Source: Phycisphaerales bacterium
Lineage (GTDB): Bacteria > Planctomycetota > Phycisphaerae > Phycisphaerales > SM1A02
Direction: 5' to 3'
Length of the DNA stretch: 64,000 bases
NCBI GenBank assembly: GCA_028823105.1
Contig: JAPKCC010000002.1
Coordinates: 1 to 64,000, forward strand
Shown piece by piece: positions 10,237 through 19,148 of the stretch. The notes below the pieces were generated by a model. The model made no database searches. It was given only the letters and a program-made list of their open reading frames with translations, and had not been told where the DNA came from. Position 1 is the stretch's first letter, and each line of letters starts with the position of its first letter. Both the position numbers and the translations under genes were made by a program.

Positions 10237-10992
10237 GTGACTTCCTCCTCACCCAACATCGTCGCCCCCCCGCTCGACTCGGACGAAAGGCCTCCGACGG
10301 CGATCCTCCGCGGACTCAAAAAGCACTACTTCAAGCCGGACGGGTCAATTCTGGTCGAAGCCCTGAGAGGCCTCGATCTGGTGATCCCCGCCGGCCAGTA
10401 CTGCGCCATCATGGGCGCGAGTGGCAGCGGCAAGAGCACCCTCATGAATATGCTGGGCTGCCTCGACCGACCGACCGCCGGCCAGTACCTGCTGGATGGC
10501 ATCGACGTATCCGGACTCGATGACACGGCGCTCAGTCGCGCCCGAGGCAGTCGGATCGGATTCGTCTTCCAGGCATTCAATCTAATCAGCGAACTGACCA
10601 TCGTGGAGAACGTCGAGGTCCCACTCTTCTATCAAGGCCTGCCGCGCGCCGAACGCCATGACCGAGCGGTGGCCCGACTTGAGATGGTCGGACTGGCCGA
10701 TCGCCTCAGCCATCGACCGAATGAACTTTCCGGAGGCCAGCAGCAGCGGGTCGCGATCGCCAGATCATTGGTCACCAATCCAGCCATTCTCATGGCTGAT
10801 GAACCGACGGGAAATCTCGACACCGCGACCGGCGACGCGATTCTCGACATCTTCGATCAACTCCACGCCGAAGGACTCACCATCATCATGGTGACCCACG
10901 ATCCCAAGGTGGCGGAACGTTGTCAGAGGATCGTCATGCTGGAGGATGGCAATCTGGCCTCGGACGAATTGGTCGGCGACGCCACGCCCTGA
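10237..10992 (+). CDS. ABC transporter ATP-binding protein (LolD/MacB-like)
   Basis: Walker A GASGSGKST, signature LSGGQQQRVAIARSL, Walker B ILMADEPTGNLD, H-loop VTHD. Confidence 0.93.
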   Translation: MTSSSPNIVAPPLDSDERPPTAILRGLKKHYFKPDGSILVEALRGLDLVIPAGQYCAIMGASGSGKSTLMNMLGCLDRPTAGQYLLDGIDVSGLDDTALSRARGSRIGFVFQAFNLISELTIVENVEVPLFYQGLPRAERHDRAVARLEMVGLADRLSHRPNELSGGQQQRVAIARSLVTNPAILMADEPTGNLDTATGDAILDIFDQLHAEGLTIIMVTHDPKVAERCQRIVMLEDGNLASDELVGDATP

Positions 10993-11088
10993 TCCCGAAT
11001 GATGCCTCTCGATCGAGCCGGAATCGGGTTCGAGCCGATGATTCCGAGGTGAGGAATCCAAACGACCTCGGCAGATCGGAGCTCCAGC

Positions 11089-11604
11089 GTGCGTATCCTT
11101 GGAATCGACCCCGGACTCCGCATCACCGGCTACGGCGCCATCGACGCCCTCGGATCGAATCTCACGGTGGTCGAGGCCGGCGTGATCCGAATTCCGACTG
11201 ATCTTCCCCTCGCCATGCGACTTCATCGACTTCACGTCGATCTCATCGCGGTCATCGAGGAACTGAAGCCCGATCTGATGTCCGTCGAAACGGTCTTCTC
11301 CCATCCCGAGCGCGCTGCGACCGGTGTCCGCATGGGACATGCGCGAGGGGTGATCCTGCTCGCCGCCGCCCAGAACGGCGTCAAAATCGTCGAACACGCC
11401 CCTGCTCAGGTGAAAAAAGCCCTCACTGGGGACGGGAGTGCCGACAAGTCTCGGATGCAGGCGGCGATCGCCAGCCGTTGCGGGCTCGATGTGATTCCCG
11501 AGCCAGCCGATGTGGCCGATGCCCTCGCCATCGCCCTGTGCGCCGCGCAGCGACTCGATGCGGCGGTCATTCCTGCCGGGACACACGCGTCAGCACGACG
11601 GTGA
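11089..11604 (+). CDS. ruvC: Holliday junction resolvase RuvC
   Basis: MRILGIDPGLRITGYG, SVETVF, GHARGVILLAAA, VKKALTGDGSADK, DVADALAIALCAA. Confidence 0.93.
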   Translation: MRILGIDPGLRITGYGAIDALGSNLTVVEAGVIRIPTDLPLAMRLHRLHVDLIAVIEELKPDLMSVETVFSHPERAATGVRMGHARGVILLAAAQNGVKIVEHAPAQVKKALTGDGSADKSRMQAAIASRCGLDVIPEPADVADALAIALCAAQRLDAAVIPAGTHASARR

Positions 11605-12433
11605 CCGGGGTGTCGATTTCGGGGAGCACGCCGGACCGAATCCTCCAGACCGGCGGATCGATCCCTGACTCCGGCGATCGAACCTCCTCCACCGCGACGA
11701 CCTCGTCACCGAAGGTGCTCAATCCGACCACCGTGCCGGCGTAGTCGGCCGCGTAGTACTCGCCTGGTCCCATCGAGGGAGGATTCTGGCGAACCAGTGA
11801 ACCGGCGAAGACCCAGATCGGTGAGACCTGCTCCCGCGCATCCTCGATCGCCCCCGCGAGGGGAAGCAAGAACGGAACGCCACCTGCCGCATCCGACGAC
11901 GCGAATCGAAGTTCGATCGAGATCATCGTCCCGGTTGGCGGACGTGGAAGATGCGTTTGCTCGTCAAAGGTCGCCGGACTTCCCGGTTCCAATCCCGCTA
12001 AGAGCATCGCCGCATGAACCACGGATGGAACTGCATCGGTCACCACGATGGACTCATGCTCGCGGCTACCGCGACGACAGACCGCCACCTCCAACCAACC
12101 TTCATCGAGCGACACCAGTCCGGGGAATTCCACCCGCCCCTGGCCGACCCATGCCATGACACCACCATCGAGTTCGACGACGCGACCGGACGACGAATCA
12201 ACCGGTTGGAGGTCGGCTCCCGACGCCGATCGCGAGACATCGGTGTGCGTTTGGTCGACGGGACGCGAGTCGATCGAGCTCGGAGGCAACGGCTCAGACG
12301 CGGTCGCCGAAGCGCCGCCGCTGACCATCGGACGTTCCGTCCGAGTCGACCCTTCCGATCGGCAACCCGCCTGGTTCAAGAACACCAAGATCAGGAACAG
12401 AACGCACGAAAATGCGAACGACCGATCGAACAT
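11567..12433 (-). CDS. Putative lipoprotein, unknown function
   Basis: Lipoprotein signal MFDRSFAFSCVLFLILVFLNQAGC at internal Met (ORF open to 12559); 3' end overlaps convergent ruvC by 38 bp. Confidence 0.65.
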   Translation of the reverse strand: MFDRSFAFSCVLFLILVFLNQAGCRSEGSTRTERPMVSGGASATASEPLPPSSIDSRPVDQTHTDVSRSASGADLQPVDSSSGRVVELDGGVMAWVGQGRVEFPGLVSLDEGWLEVAVCRRGSREHESIVVTDAVPSVVHAAMLLAGLEPGSPATFDEQTHLPRPPTGTMISIELRFASSDAAGGVPFLLPLAGAIEDAREQVSPIWVFAGSLVRQNPPSMGPGEYYAADYAGTVVGLSTFGDEVVAVEEVRSPESGIDPPVWRIRSGVLPEIDTPVTVVLTRVSRQE

Positions 12434-12612
12434 GCCTTTGGCCGGAATCCAAATCAACATCGAAACCGAATCCTTTCGCGAGCTCAAAGGAACCCGCATA
12501 CCCTCGAATCCGCCTTGACGGGGCTTCCGAGGGTGAACCGATGGGAGCGGCCGGATCATGACAGGGAAACACCCACGAAACGAGGCCGTTCGTCCGGATT
12601 CGAGGACAACCT

Positions 12613-12651
12613 AAAAAAAAGGCCCGGCTGAGGCAAGCCTCGAACCGAGCC
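12613..12651 (-). terminator. Rho-independent terminator (minus strand)
   Basis: Minus-strand RNA GGCUCGGUUCGAGGCUUGCCUCAGCCGGGCC-U8: 9-bp outer stem with two G.U pairs plus inner GAGG/CCUC stem, then U8; on the plus strand the same positions are C/A mismatches, so the fold is directional. Confidence 0.75.
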
Positions 12652-12712
12652 CTTCCGGGGGCAAATGAAGGTTGCCTTCGAATCCACATCAGTGGAGAAG
12701 CAACGTTTGGAT
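12613..12712 (-). ncRNA. Candidate small RNA or 5' leader/attenuator ending at the terminator
   Basis: No credible ORF; second stem-loop at 12671-12704 (GUUG/CAAC, CUUC/GAAG, CCAC/GUGG) upstream of the terminator; weak -35/-10-like TTGTCG-N16-TAGCAT just upstream on the minus strand. Confidence 0.35.
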
Positions 12713-12919
12713 GCTAGCATGCATCGGCTCATCGACAACGTGACCAATGCGTGAAACCCGAATTTTCCAGCACTCCAAGGTACTTTCGGACTCCAACCGT
12801 CTCGAAACTACCCATCTTCACATTTTTCGCAATGGAACCGCCGAGAAAATTCGAACCGTCCTAGAAACCAATGGCAACTCGAACTTGTACTCTCCCGCCG
12901 TATCAGCCCATCCAATCCC

Positions 12920-13717
12920 GTGGTCACACTCACCCGCAACATTCGATTCTCCCTGACCCGCACGCTCGATCGCGACGCGACGCTGGCCACCCCGCGCGGC
13001 AATACCCAGGCCGGTTGGCCTTCCATGGATACGCTCGCGGGGAGCGCGTGGGACGCGACGATCGAGATCCGCGGAATCCCGGATCAGCGAACCGGTTACC
13101 TCATCGGCATCGATCAAGTCGATCGTGCCGTCAGAACGAAGTCGATTCCGAAACTCCTTGAAGCACATACGGCTGGCGAATGCACTGCCGCCTTCGTGGC
13201 CAGAACGATCCTCGAGACGGCCGGCCCGGAACTGACCCACGGAATTCACGCGGTTGAAGTCGGCGTCGAACCCAAGACCCGGTGGCGGGTAGAGTCCGGA
13301 GACATGTCCATGATCCTCATCCAACGTCGCTACGAATTCTCCGCATCGCACCGACTGCACCTTCCCGATCTCGACGATGCCGCGAATGAGGCCTTGTTCG
13401 GCAAGTGCAGCAACCCCAACGGCCACGGCCACAACTACGAAGTCGAGGTCCAAATCGCGACCAGCGACGTCACGACACCGTTGTCGATCCTCGCCGTAGA
13501 TGCCGTCGTGGATTCCGTCCTGATCGATCGATTCGATCACAAGCACCTGAATCTGGACGTAGACGACTTCAAGGATTGCGTCCCGAGCGTCGAAAACATC
13601 ACGTCCCGCTGCGTGGAACTTCTCCGCGGGCCGCTCTCCGCCCTCAGGGCCGATTCCGAACTTCATGCCGTCAAGGTCTGGGAAACCCCCCGGACTGCCT
13701 GTACCGTGCTTGCGTAG
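12920..13717 (+). CDS. 6-carboxytetrahydropterin / 6-pyruvoyltetrahydropterin synthase family protein with extra N-terminal T-fold-like domain
   Basis: C-terminal half has YEFSASHRLHLPD, GKCSNPNGHGHNYEVEV, DRFDHKHLN, PSVENI; N-terminal half is a diverged copy. Confidence 0.85.
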   Translation: MVTLTRNIRFSLTRTLDRDATLATPRGNTQAGWPSMDTLAGSAWDATIEIRGIPDQRTGYLIGIDQVDRAVRTKSIPKLLEAHTAGECTAAFVARTILETAGPELTHGIHAVEVGVEPKTRWRVESGDMSMILIQRRYEFSASHRLHLPDLDDAANEALFGKCSNPNGHGHNYEVEVQIATSDVTTPLSILAVDAVVDSVLIDRFDHKHLNLDVDDFKDCVPSVENITSRCVELLRGPLSALRADSELHAVKVWETPRTACTVLA

Positions 13718-13780
13718 CGACTCTTCGCCGTCTACCTCTCATCGCCCGCGCTCGACCGAACCGACCTCCGAGAAAATCGC

Positions 13781-14977
13781 ATGCTGACTCGCCTTCTGCT
13801 CATCCTCGCCCTCTCGACCACAATATTGGCGACCAGCCCAGTCTTCGCCACGCCGGTACCGGTGGAAGACTGGACCTCGCTTCGTGCCGAGTACGACCAA
13901 CTCAAGACGTACATGGCATCGAAGCGAAGGATCGGCGCCTCAGAGCGAACAGCCCTCCAGGGGCTCCAGTCTCGACTCGACGCCTTTCTCGGCGAACACC
14001 CCGAAGATCGCCGCGCCATCGTCCTGGACATCAACGTCGCCTCCTGGCTCGGGCAGACCGATCGGGTCGATGCCGACTACGAACGACTCGCGATGCTGAC
14101 GGACGCCGATGCCGTCTGGCTGGCCTGGGCAAAAGTCCGGTTGTCAGAGAACCTCTACGACGAAGCAGGCAACATGGCCCGCGGTCGGGACTACGACCTT
14201 GCGAACACCCCCGGCATCGCGATCCTCGATGCGCAGGTGTACATGTCGAACAATGATTTCGAAGGTGCGATGGCGGCGATCGCCGCGATCCCCGAGGACG
14301 GACTTGCGAAACCCGGCATTCGAACGAAGGCGAATCGCATCCGTGGCCAGGCCCAGCGCTGGCTCGCCCTCTGGACGGACGAACTCGCGCTTCGGGCTGC
14401 CGAGGAGACTGCCGGGACCGCCCCGATCATGCAACTCGTCACCAGTCGTGGCCCCGTGACCATCCTGCTTCATGAGGATCAGGCACCAAACACCGTGGCG
14501 AACTTCATCGAACTCTCCGAACGAGGTTTCTACAACGGCACACGATTCCATCGCGTGGAGCCGAATTTCGTCGCTCAGAGCGGCGATCCCAACTCCCGTC
14601 CAGGCTCGATCGGCACCGCCGGAACCGGCGGCCGCGGCGCCCAACTTCCCGATGAGTCCGCGAGAGCCGACAAGCGTCTCCACTTCGCGGGCGCCGTGGC
14701 GATGGCCAAGGCACCGGATCCGACGAAGCCCGGTAAGTCCATCCTCAACAGTGGCAGTTCGCAGTTCTATATCATCTTGGAGCCCGCTGAATCACTCAAC
14801 GACGAATACACGGTGTTCGGAAGAGTGATCGACGGCATGGAAGCGGTTCAGCGACTCCGACGCGACGACGAGCTCGTCGCGGTCACGACGATTTCGCGAC
14901 CCGATCGGACGTACAAGGCCACCACGATCCCGCTCCCGGGCATTCCCGCGGCGGGAACCACCATCAATCAACCCTGA
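13781..14977 (+). CDS. Peptidyl-prolyl cis-trans isomerase (cyclophilin) with N-terminal helical repeat region
   Basis: Signal peptide; cyclophilin core (ANFIELSERGFYNGTRFHRVEPNFVAQSGDP, LHFAGAVAMAKA, NSGSSQFYIILEP, YTVFGRVIDGMEAVQRL). Confidence 0.9.
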   Translation: MLTRLLLILALSTTILATSPVFATPVPVEDWTSLRAEYDQLKTYMASKRRIGASERTALQGLQSRLDAFLGEHPEDRRAIVLDINVASWLGQTDRVDADYERLAMLTDADAVWLAWAKVRLSENLYDEAGNMARGRDYDLANTPGIAILDAQVYMSNNDFEGAMAAIAAIPEDGLAKPGIRTKANRIRGQAQRWLALWTDELALRAAEETAGTAPIMQLVTSRGPVTILLHEDQAPNTVANFIELSERGFYNGTRFHRVEPNFVAQSGDPNSRPGSIGTAGTGGRGAQLPDESARADKRLHFAGAVAMAKAPDPTKPGKSILNSGSSQFYIILEPAESLNDEYTVFGRVIDGMEAVQRLRRDDELVAVTTISRPDRTYKATTIPLPGIPAAGTTINQP

Positions 14978-15019
14978 TCTCCCCTTCACCACGCACCACC
15001 CGCCCCTCAGGAACCCACC

Positions 15020-15235
15020 ATGGCCCGCATGATTCGTGTGACCGGAACCGGACCAATCAAGATCGAACCCCAGGAGAAGGCAGTCTTCATCTGCGCCTGC
15101 GGGCTGACCAAGAAGTTCCCCTTCTGTGACGGAACCCACAAGTGCTGCAAGGAAGAGGAGCCGGAAGCGCTCTATCGGTACGACGCGGAGACCAACGCCG
15201 CGGTACGTATCGAACCGACCACGGACGCTGGATGA
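15020..15235 (+). CDS. CDGSH iron-sulfur domain protein
   Basis: CACGLTKKFPFCDGTH matches C-x-C-x2-(S/T)-x3-P-x-C-D-G-(S/T)-H. Confidence 0.92.
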   Translation: MARMIRVTGTGPIKIEPQEKAVFICACGLTKKFPFCDGTHKCCKEEEPEALYRYDAETNAAVRIEPTTDAG

Positions 15236-15269
15236 TCTATTCGAGTGATTGAATTCCGCGAACGCGGGA

Positions 15270-15737
15270 TCAGGTGAGGTCGAGTTCGCCGAGCAGCGAG
15301 AACCCCTTCTTCAGCAGGATCTGGCCTGCGAAGGTGTGATCATCGACCGCGATCGCCATCGCTGGATAGACGTCGCCGGTCCGGTTCACCGGATAGGTGA
15401 AGGAGATGTTGACTTCCGCGGCGAGCAGGAAACGAAGCGCGTCCTGCAGTGAACCATCCGAGACGAGCTCGAAGACCAGAATGTCCATTTCCGAGAACGT
15501 GAAGCCGGTCTGCCGAAGGGCAAATCGGGCTCCGTCCGCGTTGTCGCAGAGCACCCGGACGACGGCGTGATCGCTGGAATCCAGCACGCAGGTCGCCCGA
15601 ACATGGACGTCCGCGGCCCCTTCCAGCAACTCAAGTAACTCCAGCATTTTTCCGACTCGATTGTCGAGAAAGACGCTGAACTGACGAACGACGGGAGGGG
15701 TGTATCCCATCTCGGTTTCGGGCATCCGGAGGGTCAT
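15270..15737 (-). CDS. ACT-domain-like protein
   Basis: RQFSVFLDNRVGKMLELLELLE... resembles tandem ACT domains of amino-acid sensing proteins. Confidence 0.7.
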   Translation of the reverse strand: MTLRMPETEMGYTPPVVRQFSVFLDNRVGKMLELLELLEGAADVHVRATCVLDSSDHAVVRVLCDNADGARFALRQTGFTFSEMDILVFELVSDGSLQDALRFLLAAEVNISFTYPVNRTGDVYPAMAIAVDDHTFAGQILLKKGFSLLGELDLT

Positions 15738-15844
15738 GTGGTGATCCGGTGGAATCCTGTAGGACCTCCCGTCGACCGGGAGCGAGACAGAAGTATACCG
15801 AGGGGCCTGCAGGTGGTGGCGTCGCCCCGCGGGTCAGGCGGTCA

Positions 15845-16768
15845 TCAGCCCTTGCCAGTCATCGTGGTGCCGCGGATGAACTCGATCTGTTCGACCGCCG
15901 GGACGAGTCCCACATCAGCGGCCGCCGCAAGAAGGCGATTCACCGCATGAAGTCCGCGCTCACCGGCATCGACGGTCAACTGGTTCACGTACAACTCAAT
16001 GAAGCGGTCCGCCGTCTCACGGGGGATCCCTCGACCGAAACCCATCGCATAGGAGACCGATCGCGCTCGATGCTCGAGCGCGAACCCGACGCTCCGTTCA
16101 AGCAGCCCCGCGATCTCCTGCAGCGTGCCGTCGCCATGAAGCTGCTCGAGGTCTCGACGAACCGCATTGACTCCAAGTGGAAGAGGCTCGCCAGTCTCAC
16201 CACCCCACCAGGCTCCGAGATCCTCGACCAGATGCAAGCCATCTGATTCGTAGGTCAGCTGGCCCTCGTGAATGACGACACCGGCGTCCACCGCGCCCGA
16301 GGACACTCGATCGCCGACTTCTTCGAACGGAGTCTCCACTGCCTCGTACTCGACGCCTTGAAGTCGAAGCCCGAGGGTCATGGCCGCCGTGGTGCGATTG
16401 CCGGGAATCGCGATGCGGGGTCGTTCGGCCGCGAGTTCCGTGATGGTCATTGGTCGAGCGGCGACCAGTTTCGGTCCGTACCCCTCGCCCATGGATGAAC
16501 CGCACGCCGTGATCGCATAGTGATCGGCGACCCGCGGATACTGCCCGCAGGAGAACGCCGTGATCTCAAGTCGATCCGGACCGATCTCCGCCCGTCGGTT
16601 CGCGGCTTCGATGTCGATCTCGACCTGTTCGAATCGGAACCGTGACGAGACGATCTCCGGCGGCTCGCCGTCGATCCCGAACAGCGGCCACCACATGAAG
16701 GCGTCGTCGGGATCCGGACTGTGACCGAGCCGGAGAAGGATTCGATCGTCAGGCGACGGAGTGGTCAT
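15845..16768 (-). CDS. mqnD: 1,4-dihydroxy-6-naphthoate synthase (futalosine menaquinone pathway)
   Basis: LRLGHSPDPDDAFMWWPL...EITAFSCGQYPRVADHYAITACGSSMGEGYGPKLVA typical of MqnD; start placed at internal Met (ORF open to 16909). Confidence 0.85.
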   Translation of the reverse strand: MTTPSPDDRILLRLGHSPDPDDAFMWWPLFGIDGEPPEIVSSRFRFEQVEIDIEAANRRAEIGPDRLEITAFSCGQYPRVADHYAITACGSSMGEGYGPKLVAARPMTITELAAERPRIAIPGNRTTAAMTLGLRLQGVEYEAVETPFEEVGDRVSSGAVDAGVVIHEGQLTYESDGLHLVEDLGAWWGGETGEPLPLGVNAVRRDLEQLHGDGTLQEIAGLLERSVGFALEHRARSVSYAMGFGRGIPRETADRFIELYVNQLTVDAGERGLHAVNRLLAAAADVGLVPAVEQIEFIRGTTMTGKG

Positions 16769-17041
16769 GGGAGTCGGCTCGCTGGGGAAGACCGCGATAT
16801 CGCGATACGTGGAAGTTCGGACGGAAGAACGTGGGATTCGACACGAGTGGCCTGTCGATTCATCGACCGGCCCCCCTTTCCCGAAGCCCCACCCGGAGGA
16901 AGGACCCACCGTCGGATCATAGATCCCCGCCGCGAGCCTCGCCTTTCGTCTCTGATTGCGCAGAGGAATACTTTGGAAGTCGATCGGCCGACGCCGATCC
17001 TCCCTGCGTGTCGTCGGGTTGCGGGTTCCGGACCGAAGGGA

Positions 17042-17881
17042 TCAGCAGTCGGTGCCCCATGCCGCCAGCAACAGGCCGAGATCGGCACCATTGGTGGTGC
17101 CATCTCCGTTGAAGTCACCGCCATCGGTTCCCCATGCCGCCAGAAGCAGGCCGAGATCCGCGCCGTTGACGGTGCCGTCGCCGTTCATGTCCTCGGGACA
17201 GCCACCGGTCGACTTGAGAATGCCAGTGAGCGTGGTGTTGTTCAGATCAACCTCGACCAGAATCTCGACGGAGTTCACGCCGACCGGAAGATCCTTCGGG
17301 TCTAACCCGAAGGTGAACGACTGGAGGTAAAGATTCTGCATGAAGATGGAGTCACCCTTCCCCACGAAGACGTCCGTCCCGAAGCTGTAGAAGTCCGGAA
17401 CCACGTTTGAACCGCTGATCTCGATGAGATCGCCAGTCACGTCGTAATTGAAACTCGACACGAACGGCGCATCGGGGAAGAAGGCGGACGGTCCGTCGAA
17501 CGGCGCGGATGGGGCGGGGGCATCGATCTGGATAACAAAATCGGAGACCACGATATTCAGCTCCTGACAACCGAAGATCGGAAGGCAGAACAACGAGTAG
17601 TCGACGCCCCCCGTACCAAGATCGAAGAGGAGGGTTGGAAGTTCCATGACGAGGAACGGTGGAATCGACGAGTCGAAGTTGCCGGTGGCGAATCCCGTGA
17701 CGCCCTGAGTCATCGAGTCCGTATCGGAACTCGTTCCGATCGTGGTGTCGACCGTGACGGTGAGCGTGACGACCGCGATGGATCCCTCGTCGACCGTGAA
17801 GTCCGCCGTCGATTGAGCGAAGGCAGACGAACCGATGGCGATGGATGCGATGGATCCGAGATGGAATCGAGTGTGGCGCAT
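17042..17881 (-). CDS. Secreted protein with C-terminal dockerin-like GC repeats
   Basis: Signal peptide MRHTRFHLGSIASIAIGSSAFAQS; two C-terminal copies of NGDGTxNGADLGLLLAAWGTD. Confidence 0.8.
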   Translation of the reverse strand: MRHTRFHLGSIASIAIGSSAFAQSTADFTVDEGSIAVVTLTVTVDTTIGTSSDTDSMTQGVTGFATGNFDSSIPPFLVMELPTLLFDLGTGGVDYSLFCLPIFGCQELNIVVSDFVIQIDAPAPSAPFDGPSAFFPDAPFVSSFNYDVTGDLIEISGSNVVPDFYSFGTDVFVGKGDSIFMQNLYLQSFTFGLDPKDLPVGVNSVEILVEVDLNNTTLTGILKSTGGCPEDMNGDGTVNGADLGLLLAAWGTDGGDFNGDGTTNGADLGLLLAAWGTDC

Positions 17882-18043
17882 GACGGAAGACTCCGATGAG
17901 ATCGTGATCGAGGTTGAGAACGCTCCCAAAAAGCAGGGCGTCCGGCGAACGTGAGGGGCATTCAAAATACCCGGACACGTCGAGAAACCAACAACTGTCC
18001 AGCCAGTTCGTTAGAAAAACTTGGATCGAAGGCTTCGATCGCC

Positions 18044-18712
18044 TCAGAACGCAGGTATTCCGTCTCGAATGAAGGAATTATCCGCTCGCTCCCGGCCGAT
18101 CGACGTCTCACCCCCGTGGCCTGGAAGCACTCGAGTCTCGTCATCGAGTTCCAAGAGTCGGCCGATGGACGACCGCATCGCGTCCGGATCGGAGGTCGGA
18201 AAGTCGATTCGACCGATCGATCCTTCGAAGAGCGTGTCCCCGGCGATCAACGTGCGAGACGGTGCATGGAGAAACCCGCAGGAGCCCGGGCTGTGACCGG
18301 GGAGGTGAAGAATTCGCCAATTCGGCCCGATCGGAAGCGGATCACCCTCCTCGAAGAGCCCATCCGGAGGTGTCGCGGTCGAGGGGGCGCCTAGAAACGC
18401 GGACAGGTTGAGCATCGGCTCCTGATTCCAACCCTCTTCGGATCGATGGCATCTCACGGGCATCGGCCCGAATCTGGCCAGTGCTTCGTCGATGCCCGCG
18501 ATGTGGTCGTGATGGCAGTGGGTCAGGAGGATCCCCGCCGGCGTGCGTCCAGAAGCCTCGACGGCATCCAGCAGCACCCCCGGCCTCTGACCGCAGTCCA
18601 CGATCCAGCAGCGCCCCGGATCCACCTCGTCCTCCACCACGAAGGCATTGGTCTGATAGTCACCAAGCGGATACATGCTGAGAATGGGATCAACGGAAGC
18701 CGGGTCGTGCAT
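18044..18712 (-). CDS. MBL-fold metallo-hydrolase (glyoxalase II-like)
   Basis: LLTHCHHDHIAGIDEAL, LPGHSPGSCGF, IAGDTLFEGSIGRIDFP, VLPGHGGETSIGRER; start at internal Met. Confidence 0.9.
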   Translation of the reverse strand: MHDPASVDPILSMYPLGDYQTNAFVVEDEVDPGRCWIVDCGQRPGVLLDAVEASGRTPAGILLTHCHHDHIAGIDEALARFGPMPVRCHRSEEGWNQEPMLNLSAFLGAPSTATPPDGLFEEGDPLPIGPNWRILHLPGHSPGSCGFLHAPSRTLIAGDTLFEGSIGRIDFPTSDPDAMRSSIGRLLELDDETRVLPGHGGETSIGRERADNSFIRDGIPAF

Positions 18713-18779
18713 ACTTCCTACAGTACGAGATACCTGCACCGCCGTCACCCGACTTCTTCCAACGACCGGAACCACTCCA

Positions 18780-19148
18780 ATGCTTCGAACCCGACTCTCT
18801 CCCGAGGAAACCAGCCCGGTGGCGCTCGACGGCGTCAAGGACGTGTCAATGCGCGTGCTCCTTGGTGGCGAACATGGCATGCCGAATTTCTCGATGCGTC
18901 ACTTCGTGGTCAACCCCGGCGGGCATACGCCACTGCACGCCCACGATTATGAACATCAGATCGTGGTGCTCGAGGGGCACGGCGAAGCGGAACAGGACGG
19001 CGTGACCTCGACGATCGAGTCGGGCGATGTCCTGTACGTCTCACCGGACCTGATGCACCAGTTCCGTAACACCGGAGAAGAGCCGTTGCAGCTGATCTGC
19101 CTCGTCCCGCGAGTTCGGAACAGCGGCGGCGAGGTCCCCGGATCATGA
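18780..19148 (+). CDS. Cupin-domain protein
   Basis: GGHTPLHAHDYEHQIVVLEGHGEAE...GDVLYVSPDLMHQFRNTGEEPLQLICLVP. Confidence 0.88.
   Translation: MLRTRLSPEETSPVALDGVKDVSMRVLLGGEHGMPNFSMRHFVVNPGGHTPLHAHDYEHQIVVLEGHGEAEQDGVTSTIESGDVLYVSPDLMHQFRNTGEEPLQLICLVPRVRNSGGEVPGS

Noticed and set aside
12556-12747. 63-aa minus-strand ORF
   Set aside because: Runs straight through the strong terminator hairpin and has no plausible protein features; region treated as RNA/leader.
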